From Croceicoccus sp. (GTDB lineage Bacteria > Pseudomonadota > Alphaproteobacteria > Sphingomonadales > Sphingomonadaceae), in NCBI GenBank assembly GCA_029936705.1, contig JAPYSD010000155.1, positions 1 through 7,609 on the forward strand: DNA of 7,609 nt, written 5' to 3'. Position 1 is the stretch's first letter. Every line of letters starts with the position of its first letter. The notes beneath the pieces are model-generated. The model had not been told where the DNA came from. It was given only the letters and a program-made list of their open reading frames with translations, and did not search any database. This document shows positions 1 through 6,821 of the stretch, piece after piece. The position numbers and the translations under genes were made by a program.

Positions 1-735
1 GTCGTCGGGCTTGTCGACATCGACCGCTGCCTCGCCGTCGCGTGCGGCAACGACCTCTGCCAGAATCCCGTTGCGACTGCCCAGCCTTCGCACGCCCTCG
101 GCCAGCGTCAACCGGCCCAGTGCGTAGCTGAGCAGCGTGCCCAGCCCCAGCCGCCCGACGATGCGCCAGGGCCGCTTGCGGTCGGCTTCCACGCCGCTCC
201 AGACCTGCAAGGCCCTCGCCGCGCCCGCGCCGTTCAGCAGGAACATGTTGCACCCCGACCAGTCGCCGTCCGCAAAACGCAGCCAGGTGCGCTGCGTGCC
301 CGGCACGGCCTGCTCCACCAGCTTGCGCTCTGCCAGCAGCATCGCGACGTCACAGCAGGTCGGTGCATCGTGCACGAAATCGCGCACCCATTGCGGCTTC
401 AGCAGCGCATGGTCGGATGTCGTGACCAGCAGGGGCGCGCCCGATTGCTCGAACACGCGCGCGACGCTGCCGCTGGGGCCGGTAGCGGGGGGCACGACGA
501 CCGCGCCCAGCTCTTCGGCCTGGCGCACCACCTCTGCATCGGACGCCGATACATAGATCCGCCGGAATCCCGCCTCGTGCAGCGACCGGTGCACGCGTGC
601 CAGCATGGTCGGCCCGTCGATCCGGATCAGCGCCTTGTGGCCGACGTTCTCGGCCCTCGCCAATGGATCGGCTTCGCTTCGCGAGCCGGCAAGGATCAGC
701 GCGCTTCCGGGCAGGGCATGGGCGGTATCGTTCAT
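1..735 (-). CDS. MobA-like nucleotidyltransferase (NTP_transf_3 type), C-terminus cut by window edge
   Basis: The minus-strand frame opens at ATG 735-733 and is still open at base 1, giving 245 residues. The start is supported by AAGG (plus-strand CCTT 744-747) 8 bases upstream. The N-terminus has the nucleotidyltransferase pattern: strand 'ALILAGSR' (12-19), Lys34 in 'GHKALI', 'GPTML' (41-45), then 'AGFRRIYVSAS' (55-65). 'VTTSDHALL' (104-112) supplies the usual first metal/nucleotide Asp (D108). The final 'VDVDKPDD' (238-245) resembles the last family motif, so probably only a few residues are missing. The usual glycine-rich LAGGxGxRM loop is replaced by LAGSRSEADPL. The family transfers NMP from an NTP to a phosphorylated small molecule. 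Being divergent from a CDP-alcohol phosphatidyltransferase, the enzyme plausibly makes the CDP-alcohol that the transferase consumes. The substrate is unknown, and a molybdenum-cofactor role is unlikely in this context. Confidence 0.85.
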   Translation of the reverse strand, partial: MNDTAHALPGSALILAGSRSEADPLARAENVGHKALIRIDGPTMLARVHRSLHEAGFRRIYVSASDAEVVRQAEELGAVVVPPATGPSGSVARVFEQSGAPLLVTTSDHALLKPQWVRDFVHDAPTCCDVAMLLAERKLVEQAVPGTQRTWLRFADGDWSGCNMFLLNGAGAARALQVWSGVEADRKRPWRIVGRLGLGTLLSYALGRLTLAEGVRRLGSRNGILAEVVAARDGEAAVDVDKPDD

Positions 736-814
736 GCCTGCCGCCTTAGCGCGGGGCGGCAAGGCGCGGCAATCGTCGTTGCGAAGCGGCGTTGCTGCAT
801 TTAGGGGATCGGTG

Positions 815-1942
815 ATGACAACGAACGCGCCACCCATCGCCATCGAAAGCGTGGGAGAGAACCCGACCCCGATCTGGGGCCTGTCGAACCGCGAACGCAC
901 GCGGCGCATCGCCGCGTCCAGCGGGCTTTCAACCGGCGGCGACGGCGCGACGCGCGTGATCGTGCACGATGCTTTCGCATGGGACCCGGCGTGGCTGCGG
1001 CACATTGCCGCCAATCCCGGGCTGGTGCTGACGATGGGGCGCATCCCCGCCCTCGCCCATGTCCGCACCGAGGCAGAGGCCGAAGCGGTCCGCACCTCGA
1101 TCCGCACGGACAAGCCGCTGGTGCCGGGCGACCTCAGCGTCCTCGCCTATGAAAACGGCCCGACCATCGAGAACAAGCAGCTGCGCAAGCGCGAGACGCC
1201 GTTCCTGATGGCGCTGTTCCCCGACACGGTCCGCCGGATCGAGCGGGCCAGCTATTTCGGCGCCTACAAGGGCGTGACGGACATTCTGACCAAGTATCTC
1301 TGGCCCGAATGGGCGCTGGTCATCACGCGGATCTGCGCGCGTTTCGGCATCACGCCGAACATGGTGACCGCCGTGGGTGCGGTGCTGTGCATTCTTGCGA
1401 CCGTCCTGTTCGCGCAGGGCCAGTACTGGGCGGGCATGGCCGTCGGGCTTGGTTTCATGGTGCTGGACACGGTCGATGGAAAGCTGGCCCGCTGCACGAT
1501 CACGTCCAGCTGGTGGGGCAATATCTTCGATCACGGCATCGACCTGGTCCATCCGCCCTTCTGGTGGTGGTTCTGGGCGACCGGGCTGGTGCATTGGGGC
1601 CTCGGCCTCTCGCCAGAGGCTTTCCAGTCGGTTATGATCGCGATCATCGGCGGCTATGTCCTGCAGCGCGTGATCGAGGGCGTATTCATGCGCCGCAATC
1701 ACGAGATGCATATCCATGTGTGGCGCCGGTTCGATTCGTGGTTCCGCCTGATCACCGCACGGCGCAATCCGAACATGGTGCTGCTGTTCGTGTCGATGCT
1801 GTTCGCCCGCCCCGATTTCGGCATCGTCGCCGTTGCGTGGTGGACCGTGATATCGTGCGCGATCCACGCCGTGCGCCTGCTGCAGGCCGAGATCGTGCGC
1901 GGCCGCGACGGCAGGCTCAGCAGCTGGCTTTCGGAAGGTTGA
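815..1942 (+). CDS. CDP-alcohol phosphatidyltransferase family integral membrane enzyme
   Basis: This gene encodes 375 residues. ATG 815 is preceded by AGGGG (803-807) at 7 bases; GTG 812 is an in-frame alternative. The full CDP-alcohol phosphotransferase signature D-x2-D-G-x2-A-R-x8-G-x3-D-x3-D is present as D218, D221, G222, A225, R226, G235, D239 and D243, so the enzyme should be active. Membrane segments are visible around 184-217, 245-263, 270-288, 318-333 and 336-352. Residues 1-165 form a hydrophilic N-terminal region absent from short phosphatidyltransferases, with 'NKQLRKRETPF' (120-130) and 'YKGVTD' (151-156) just before the membrane part. Family members transfer a phospho-alcohol from a CDP-activated donor, releasing CMP, to a lipid or soluble alcohol. 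The layout recalls the fused inositol-1-phosphate cytidylyltransferase/di-myo-inositol-phosphate-phosphate synthases, here with a separate nucleotidyltransferase gene divergently next door. Donor and acceptor are not determinable. A HIT gene follows 16 bases downstream. Confidence 0.9.
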   Translation: MTTNAPPIAIESVGENPTPIWGLSNRERTRRIAASSGLSTGGDGATRVIVHDAFAWDPAWLRHIAANPGLVLTMGRIPALAHVRTEAEAEAVRTSIRTDKPLVPGDLSVLAYENGPTIENKQLRKRETPFLMALFPDTVRRIERASYFGAYKGVTDILTKYLWPEWALVITRICARFGITPNMVTAVGAVLCILATVLFAQGQYWAGMAVGLGFMVLDTVDGKLARCTITSSWWGNIFDHGIDLVHPPFWWWFWATGLVHWGLGLSPEAFQSVMIAIIGGYVLQRVIEGVFMRRNHEMHIHVWRRFDSWFRLITARRNPNMVLLFVSMLFARPDFGIVAVAWWTVISCAIHAVRLLQAEIVRGRDGRLSSWLSEG

Positions 1943-1958
1943 GAAAAGGACACCGCCC

Positions 1959-2387
1959 ATGAACGAGACCATGCGAAAGTTCGGCTATCCCGCAAGCCTG
2001 GTGGCAGAGTTCGAGCACTGGGTCGTCCTGCTGCGCCCGGCCCAGCCCACGCTGGGCAGCCTGGTGCTGGCGGCCAAATCGGATGCCACCGCGCTGTCGG
2101 ACCTGCCGGCTGAGGCGCATGCAGAGATGAAGCGCGTCAGCACCGCGATAGAGACGGCGCTGCGCCAGTTCGTCGATTACGCGAAGATCAACTATCTGAT
2201 GCTGATGATGGTCGATCCGCATGTCCACGCGCATGTGATCCCGCGCTATGAAGGCGGCCGCACGTTCGAAGGCACCGAGTTTACCGATGCGGGCTGGCCC
2301 AAGCTGCCCGAACTGGGCAGCGCGGTCACGCTGGACGATGCGCAAATCGCGTCACTGGTCGCCGCGCTGAAACCGCATTTCGCCTGA
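1959..2387 (+). CDS. HIT-family nucleotide-binding hydrolase
   Basis: This gene encodes 142 residues. ATG 1959 has a purine-rich ribosome binding site (AAAAGGA, 1944-1950) 8 bases upstream. It begins 16 bases after the phosphatidyltransferase stop, so the two are probably co-transcribed. The histidine triad H-x-H-x-H is seen at H88, H90 and H92 in 'DPHVHAHVIPRY', placed late in the protein as is usual for HIT domains. Nothing suggests a membrane segment or signal peptide, so a cytosolic enzyme is expected. HIT proteins hydrolyse or transfer at the alpha-phosphate of nucleotides, forming a nucleotidyl-histidine intermediate on the middle histidine. In this operon it could cleave or recycle CDP-alcohols or related NMP conjugates; that is inference from position only. 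The C-terminal part (100-142) is not recognised beyond the general fold. The gene ends 15 bases from the stop of the convergent cytidylyltransferase gene. Confidence 0.9.
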   Translation: MNETMRKFGYPASLVAEFEHWVVLLRPAQPTLGSLVLAAKSDATALSDLPAEAHAEMKRVSTAIETALRQFVDYAKINYLMLMMVDPHVHAHVIPRYEGGRTFEGTEFTDAGWPKLPELGSAVTLDDAQIASLVAALKPHFA

Positions 2388-2402
2388 CCGGCGACCGGAC
2401 CC

Positions 2403-3155
2403 TTACGCCCAGCTGTCGGTCAGCGCGGTCGCGTTCTCGATATCGGTCAGGAAATCGACCTCGGCCCATTGCGAGCCGGTGATCGAGCAGGTGCCGACTT
2501 GCCCCGTCTCCGCGATGGTGTCGATCACTTTCAGGTACCAGTGCTCCACCCCGTCGCGTTCGCGCATCTTGCTGCGCACGGCGTCGCGAAACAACTCGAC
2601 GCCGGCACCGCGAAACGCGAGGAAGCCGATCGATTCGCAATTGGTCTCCTCGGCCGCCAGCGTCTTGCCGATATGGAGCAGGCGGCCGTTCGGCTCGCGC
2701 AGCACCTTCATGTCGTCGCTGTCATAGGCGGGCTTTTCGTCCACCGTCACCGCGATCGGCCAGGGACCGTCGGGGCCATCGGCGCCCTGCTGCACCTTGT
2801 GCACGATCTCTTCCGAAACCAGCGTGTCGCCGTTCAGGATCATGAAGTCGCCCTTCATAAGGTGGCGCACGATCCAGCACGAACCCAGATTGTCGGCCAC
2901 CTTGAAGAAGGGGTTGAAGTGGCACTCGACCTCTACCCGCAGGTCGTTGATCTGCGAGATCGCATGCTCGACCTCGTCAGTCTTGAAGCCGGTGACCACG
3001 TCGATCCGCTTAACCCCGCCGCGGGCCAGCATCTCGATCTGCCATTCGATCAGGGACCGGCCCGAGAAATCGATGAGGCACTTCGGGCGTTCGGCGGTCA
3101 GCGGCAGCAGGCGCGAGCCCTGCCCGGCGCTGAGAAGGATGGCGTGTTCAATCAT
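2403..3155 (-). CDS. Phosphocholine cytidylyltransferase-like (LicC-type) nucleotidyltransferase
   Basis: This gene encodes 250 residues, starting at ATG 3155-3153 with AAAGG (plus-strand CCTTT 3164-3168) 8 bases upstream. A longer reading to 3311 would overlap the divergent flippase gene and adds 52 residues of no recognisable character before the canonical N-terminus. The protein opens with the nucleotidyltransferase signature 'LLSAGQGSRLLPLT' (7-20) plus 'PKCLIDF' (24-30), where R15 and K25 are the expected phosphate-contacting residues. 'NPFFKVADNLGS' (81-92) and 'ILNGDTLVSEE' (106-116, metal Asp D110) follow. 'WAEVDFLTD' (230-238) carries the second acidic metal site near the C-terminus. 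This order matches LicC-like enzymes, which form CDP-choline from CTP and phosphocholine, more than the longer glucose-1-phosphate thymidylyl- or uridylyltransferases. The exact alcohol phosphate is not certain. Its neighbours (CDP-alcohol transferase, HIT hydrolase, flippase) support a role in head-group or glycan decoration. Confidence 0.88.
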   Translation of the reverse strand: MIEHAILLSAGQGSRLLPLTAERPKCLIDFSGRSLIEWQIEMLARGGVKRIDVVTGFKTDEVEHAISQINDLRVEVECHFNPFFKVADNLGSCWIVRHLMKGDFMILNGDTLVSEEIVHKVQQGADGPDGPWPIAVTVDEKPAYDSDDMKVLREPNGRLLHIGKTLAAEETNCESIGFLAFRGAGVELFRDAVRSKMRERDGVEHWYLKVIDTIAETGQVGTCSITGSQWAEVDFLTDIENATALTDSWA

Positions 3156-3284
3156 GGCCGATGCCTTTAGTGCGAACGCGCGCGGACCGCAATCGCGGCA
3201 AAAACGGCGGGCGATGCTGCCCAGATTGTGAGTTCCCGCCCGTCCGGCTTGCCTAGCGCCGCCAGTTCGGCCAATCAGCGGGCC

Positions 3285-4661
3285 ATGAAGCGAAAACGCC
3301 CAGTTTCCCACGGGGATCGTTCACTGCTCGGGCGTATGCTGGCCAACTTGGGCTGGCTGATCGGCGGCAAGGGATTCGGCGCGGTCTGCTCGCTGGTGTA
3401 CCTGGCGATCCTGACGCGGACGCTGGGGCTCAAGGATTTCGGCCATTTCTCGCTGATCTTCGGCACGTCGCAGGCGCTGATCGCGGTCGCAGGGTTCCAG
3501 ACATGGCGCGTGGTGGTCCGCTTTGGCGCGGAACACGTGCACCATCAAAAGTGGGATGCGTTCGGGCGGCTGGCCATGCTGGCGGGCGTGCTCGACGTGT
3601 GCGGCGCGCTGGTCGGCTGCGCGATCGCCTATCTGGCGTTCTACCAGTTCGCGGGCGCGCTGGGGCTGAACCCCGAACTGATCGACCTGGCTTTCTGGTT
3701 CAATGTCGCATCGCTCTGGGCGTTGGTGTCTGCACCCACGGGCATCGTCCGCGCGCTCGACCGTTTCGATGTCGCCGTCTATGTCGAGGCGGTGGTGCCG
3801 TTGGGGCGCCTGCTCGCCGCGCTGGCGATCTGGCTGACCGGGCCTAGCCTCACGCGTTTCCTCATTGCATGGGCGGCCATCGATATCCTCGAGGCGGTGA
3901 TCTACTGGATCATGGCGCGCAGGCTGTGCCCGCAATCGATCCGCCTGTCGCATGTCGGCGATTTCGCCGGGGCGCTGGGTGACAACCCGGGGGTGATCCG
4001 GTTCTTCCTCATCACCTTCTGCTCCGCCACGCTCGAGGCGGCCTATCGCAACGGTCCGCTACTGGCGGTCGGCTATCTGGTGGGGACGAGCGCGGCAGGC
4101 CTCTACCGGCTGGCGCAGCAGCTGGCGCAGGGGCTGGCAAAGCTGTCCACCCTGCTCGCCCGCGCCGCCTATGCCGAAATTGCGCGCGCCCGCGTCGCCT
4201 CGGCGCTCGACGAGTTTCGCAAGCTAATCCGCCAGACCAGCCTGCTGGCGGGCGCGGGCAGCGCGGTCGTGGTGCTGATCGTGCTGGTCGCCGGCCGTTT
4301 CCTGCTGGAACTGCTGGGCGGCGAACAATTCGCAGGGGGGGAGCCGATCCTGATCGCGCTGGTCGTCGGTGCCAGTTTCGAACTGGCCAGCGTGGCGTTC
4401 GAACCGATGCTCGATTCCACCGGCCGGGCCAAGCTGTCGCTGACCTCCCGCGCCTTTGCGGTGATCGCGACGGCCATCGGCATCATGCTGTTCTCGCCCA
4501 TCGGCGGGGCAGAGGGCGTGGCATGGGGCGTCGCGCTGGGCGGCGCGGTCCATTACATGGCGATGGGCGGCATGGCGTGGCTGGTCCTGCGCAGCCTGGT
4601 ACGGGCGGAACGGCTGGGAACCGCGCCTGCCCCTATGGGCAATGACCGCCCCGAAACTTGA
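3285..4661 (+). CDS. Lipopolysaccharide/oligosaccharide flippase (Wzx-like, MOP superfamily)
   Basis: From ATG 3285 this gene encodes 458 residues. A GTG at 3228 in the same frame would add 19 residues, and ATG 3336 would remove 17. None has a convincing Shine-Dalgarno sequence, so the start is uncertain; 3285 is preferred because it gives a short basic tail (MKRKR) before the first helix. The protein is hydrophobic, with about 12-14 predicted membrane segments. The first carries 'GWLIGGKGFGAV' and is followed by 'LTRTLGLKDFGHFSLI', the usual opening of polysaccharide-biosynthesis exporters. The middle segment 'AGLYRLAQQLAQGLAKL' matches the start of the second half in these transporters. Family members flip undecaprenyl-linked oligosaccharides or lipid-linked precursors across the inner membrane. 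No glycosyltransferase lies in this window, so the cargo is unknown. The gene is divergent from the LicC-like gene and 145 bases upstream of sdhB. Confidence 0.85.
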   Translation: MKRKRPVSHGDRSLLGRMLANLGWLIGGKGFGAVCSLVYLAILTRTLGLKDFGHFSLIFGTSQALIAVAGFQTWRVVVRFGAEHVHHQKWDAFGRLAMLAGVLDVCGALVGCAIAYLAFYQFAGALGLNPELIDLAFWFNVASLWALVSAPTGIVRALDRFDVAVYVEAVVPLGRLLAALAIWLTGPSLTRFLIAWAAIDILEAVIYWIMARRLCPQSIRLSHVGDFAGALGDNPGVIRFFLITFCSATLEAAYRNGPLLAVGYLVGTSAAGLYRLAQQLAQGLAKLSTLLARAAYAEIARARVASALDEFRKLIRQTSLLAGAGSAVVVLIVLVAGRFLLELLGGEQFAGGEPILIALVVGASFELASVAFEPMLDSTGRAKLSLTSRAFAVIATAIGIMLFSPIGGAEGVAWGVALGGAVHYMAMGGMAWLVLRSLVRAERLGTAPAPMGNDRPET

Positions 4662-4704
4662 ACCCCGGCGGCGCGCTTGCCATTAGAAGAAGTGCAATCC
4701 ACCG

Positions 4705-4733
4705 CTTGTGCAGCGCGGCAAGCTTGGCTAACC
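4705..4733 (+). promoter_or_regulatory. Possible sdhB promoter
   Basis: CTTGTG (4705-4710) and CTAACC (4728-4733) are separated by 17 bases in the 145-base gap between the flippase stop and sdhB. They partly match the CTTGAC / CTATAT pattern commonly seen for alphaproteobacterial housekeeping promoters. The -10 match is poor, and the assignment rests on spacing and location only. It would give sdhB an untranslated leader of roughly 65 bases. Confidence 0.22.
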
Positions 4734-4806
4734 CGCAGCGCAGAACCGGGCCGCGCGCGTACAGGCGGGCAGATTGGCGGCCCAGCAGAACGGAAAAGCG
4801 ACTATC

Positions 4807-5592
4807 ATGGCGACCTTTACCCTTCCCAAGAACAGCAAGATCACCGGCAAGAGCCAGCATCATGGTTCGGCCACCGGCGGGAAGGTCAAGAAATTCAAGG
4901 TCTACCGCTATGATCCCGACAGCGGTGAGAACCCGCGCTACGACATCTTCGAGATCGATCTGGACCAGTGCGGCCCGATGGTGCTGGACGCGATCATCAA
5001 GATGAAGAACGAAATGGACCCGACGCTGACCTTCCGCCGGTCGTGCCGCGAGGGGATCTGCGGGTCCTGCGCGATGAACATCAACGGCAAGAACGGCCTG
5101 GCCTGCACCACCGCGATCGAGGATTGCGGATCGGGCGAGATCCGCATCACCCCGCTGCCGCACATGGACGTGATCAAGGACCTGGTCCCCGACTTCACCC
5201 ATTTCTATGCGCAATATGCCTCGATCCGCCCTTGGCTGCAGACCGTGACCCCGACCCCGTCGGGCAAGGAACGCCTGCAGTCGCCGGAAGAACGCAACAA
5301 GCTGGACGGGCTGTACGAGTGCATCCTGTGCGCGTGCTGCTCGACCGCGTGCCCCAGCTACTGGTGGAATTCCGACAAGTTCCTCGGCCCCGCCATCCTG
5401 CTGCAGGCCTATCGCTGGCTGGCCGACAGCCGTGACGAGATGACGGGTGAGCGCCTTGACGAGCTGGAGGACCCCTTCCGCCTCTATCGCTGCCACACCA
5501 TCATGAACTGCGCGAACGTCTGCCCCAAGGGGCTGAACCCGGCCAAGGCCATCGCCGAAATCAAGAAGATGGAATCCGAACGGCTGGTCTGA
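4807..5592 (+). CDS. sdhB: Succinate dehydrogenase iron-sulfur subunit
   Basis: This gene encodes 261 residues, a normal length. ATG 4807 follows GGAAAAG (4792-4798) by 8 bases. A TTG at 4774 is in frame but would add 11 residues of no family character. SdhB carries electrons from the flavoprotein SdhA to the membrane quinone site of complex II, linking the TCA cycle to respiration. All cluster ligands are visible. The [2Fe-2S] ligands are C80, C85, C88 and C100 in the plant-ferredoxin-like N-terminal half. By alignment of spacing with E. coli SdhB, the [4Fe-4S] ligands are C172, C175, C178 and C239, and the [3Fe-4S] ligands are C182, C229 and C235. 'CPSYWWN' (182-188) and 'CPKGLNP' (239-245) are hallmark stretches. 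The first 27 residues are a polar tail before the conserved 'KVKKFKVYRYDPDSG'. sdhA is not adjacent: a flippase lies upstream and zapE follows after 106 bases. Confidence 0.97.
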   Translation: MATFTLPKNSKITGKSQHHGSATGGKVKKFKVYRYDPDSGENPRYDIFEIDLDQCGPMVLDAIIKMKNEMDPTLTFRRSCREGICGSCAMNINGKNGLACTTAIEDCGSGEIRITPLPHMDVIKDLVPDFTHFYAQYASIRPWLQTVTPTPSGKERLQSPEERNKLDGLYECILCACCSTACPSYWWNSDKFLGPAILLQAYRWLADSRDEMTGERLDELEDPFRLYRCHTIMNCANVCPKGLNPAKAIAEIKKMESERLV

Positions 5593-5642
5593 TCGCGCTT
5601 ATGCGTAAACCTGTCTGCCAGACGGTACCGGATGACTTCGGC

Positions 5643-5658
5643 CGGGCGCCATCGCCCG
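5643..5658 (+). repeat. Short GC-rich hairpin between sdhB and zapE
   Basis: A perfect 6-bp stem CGGGCG / CGCCCG encloses the loop CCAT, 50 bases after the sdhB stop and 40 before the zapE start. It is not followed by a T-run, so it is not a classical intrinsic terminator. It could attenuate or stabilise the sdhB transcript. Stems this short also arise by chance in GC-rich DNA. Confidence 0.35.
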
Positions 5659-5698
5659 CCGGGGTGTTCGGCGCAGCATCGAAAGCGCGGCCGACCCG

Positions 5699-6814
5699 TT
5701 GACGCATTTGCTCGAACGTTACGAATGGCTGCTTGAGCACGAGGAATTGCGCCCCGATGCCGAGCAGCGCGCCGCGATCGAGCGGCTCGCCCGGCTGCAG
5801 GACGAGCTTGAGGCCGCTCCTGCCAAACAGGGCTTCTTCGCCCGGCTGAAGGGCGAAAAGCCGCCCCGCCCGCGCGGCATCTACATGTGGGGCGACGTGG
5901 GCCGCGGCAAGTCCATGATGATGGACCTGTTCCACGACACGCTGGCCATCGACGCCAAGCGCCGCGTCCATTTCCACGAGTTCATGCTGGAGGTCGACCA
6001 GCACCTGCGCGAAGAGCGCAAGAAGGAAGCCGGCGACCCGGTCGCGCCTGTCGCCCGAAAACTGGCAGACGGCATCCGCTGCCTGTGCTTCGACGAGATG
6101 GTCGTCAAGAACACCGCCGACGCCATGATCATGAGCAGGCTGTTCACCGCCCTTATCCGCGACGAGGGTGTGACGGTGGTCACGACATCCAACCGCCCTC
6201 CCCGCGACCTCTATAAGGACGGGATCAACCGCGGGCTCTTCATGCCGTTCATCGACCTGATCGAGAAGGAACTCGACACGCTGACGCTGAACGGCCCGAC
6301 CGACTACCGGCTGGAGCGGCTGGGCGGCATGGACGTGTGGTGTTCGCCCACCGGCCCCGAAGCGACCGCCAAGGCGCGCGAGGCGTTCTTCCGGCTGACC
6401 GATTATCCGCCCGAAGATGCCGAACACGTGACAGGCTGCGACCTCAAAGTGGGCGAACAGCGCACGATCTGGGTTCCCAAGAGCCTGAAAGGCGTCGCCG
6501 TCTTCTCGTTCAAGCGCCTGTGCGCCCAGCCCCGCGGATCGAGCGATTTCCTGGCAATCGCGCGGCACTATCATACCGTGATCGTGGTCGGCATTCCCGT
6601 CATGGGCGTCGACATGCGGAACGAGGCCGCCCGCTTCGTGACGCTGGTCGACGCGCTTTACGAGAACGGGGTCAAGCTGATCGCAACCGCCGATGCGCCG
6701 CCCGCGCAGCTCTATCCGTCAGGGGACGGTGCGTTCGAATTCTCGCGCACGGTCAGCCGGTTGATGGAAATGCAGTCCGCCGATTATCTCGCGCGCGGTC
6801 ACGGCGAGCAGTAG
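5699..6814 (+). CDS. zapE: Cell division protein ZapE (AFG1-like P-loop ATPase)
   Basis: This gene encodes 371 residues, close to the roughly 375 of E. coli ZapE. The frame closes at a TGA (5633-5635) upstream and contains no ATG or GTG before TTG 5699. The next in-frame ATG lies inside the ATP-binding site, so TTG is the likely start; only a weak GAAAG (5681-5685) stands before it. The protein begins 'THLLERYEWL', as expected for the family N-terminus. Walker A 'GDVGRGKS' is at 65-72 and is preceded by 'RGIYMWG'. Walker B 'IRCLCFDEM' is at 125-133. A sensor-like 'TTSNRPPRDLY' spans 162-172, so the ATPase core looks intact. ZapE associates with the Z-ring during late constriction in gammaproteobacteria; its eukaryotic relative AFG1/LACE1 acts on mitochondrial proteins. 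Its place behind sdhB may be a conserved sphingomonad arrangement, as I recall it rather than as shown here. Confidence 0.93.
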   Translation: MTHLLERYEWLLEHEELRPDAEQRAAIERLARLQDELEAAPAKQGFFARLKGEKPPRPRGIYMWGDVGRGKSMMMDLFHDTLAIDAKRRVHFHEFMLEVDQHLREERKKEAGDPVAPVARKLADGIRCLCFDEMVVKNTADAMIMSRLFTALIRDEGVTVVTTSNRPPRDLYKDGINRGLFMPFIDLIEKELDTLTLNGPTDYRLERLGGMDVWCSPTGPEATAKAREAFFRLTDYPPEDAEHVTGCDLKVGEQRTIWVPKSLKGVAVFSFKRLCAQPRGSSDFLAIARHYHTVIVVGIPVMGVDMRNEAARFVTLVDALYENGVKLIATADAPPAQLYPSGDGAFEFSRTVSRLMEMQSADYLARGHGEQ

Positions 6815-6821
6815 CGCCTAC

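Noticed and set aside
744..772. Minus-strand promoter TTGCCG-17-CTAAGG before the first nucleotidyltransferase, with a look-alike (TTGCGG-17-TAAAGG) at 3164-3192 before the LicC-like gene
   Set aside because: In both cases the supposed -10 contains AAGG exactly 8 bases before the ATG, so it is better read as the ribosome binding site.
137..804. Two plus-strand open frames (139 and 144 residues) at the left end
   Set aside because: They lie inside the minus-strand nucleotidyltransferase, which has a coherent family pattern over all 245 residues.
605..814. N-terminal extension of the phosphatidyltransferase to base 605
   Set aside because: It would overlap most of the start of the divergent nucleotidyltransferase and adds 70 residues without family character. 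ATG 815 has a good ribosome binding site.
929..1972. Long minus-strand open frame (347 residues) opposite the phosphatidyltransferase and the start of the HIT gene
   Set aside because: Its composition is rich in Arg, His, Asp and Ala with no recognisable motif, typical of antisense frames in GC-rich genes. The plus strand carries an intact catalytic signature.
4628..4641. Hairpin TGCCC-CTAT-GGGCA near the flippase stop as a terminator
   Set aside because: It lies inside the coding region, has only a 5-bp stem and has no T-run.
4807..4890. Polar N-terminal tail of SdhB as a possible targeting peptide or fusion
   Set aside because: Such short tails before the KVKKFKVYRYDPDSG region are, as I recall, ordinary in alphaproteobacterial SdhB.
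4633..5496. Minus-strand open frame (287 residues) opposite sdhB
   Set aside because: sdhB with all its cluster cysteines occupies the other strand, and this frame shows no domain.
5561..6574. Long minus-strand open frame (337 residues) opposite zapE
   Set aside because: It is a mirror of the zapE codon pattern, without motifs or a plausible start context, and zapE is unambiguous.
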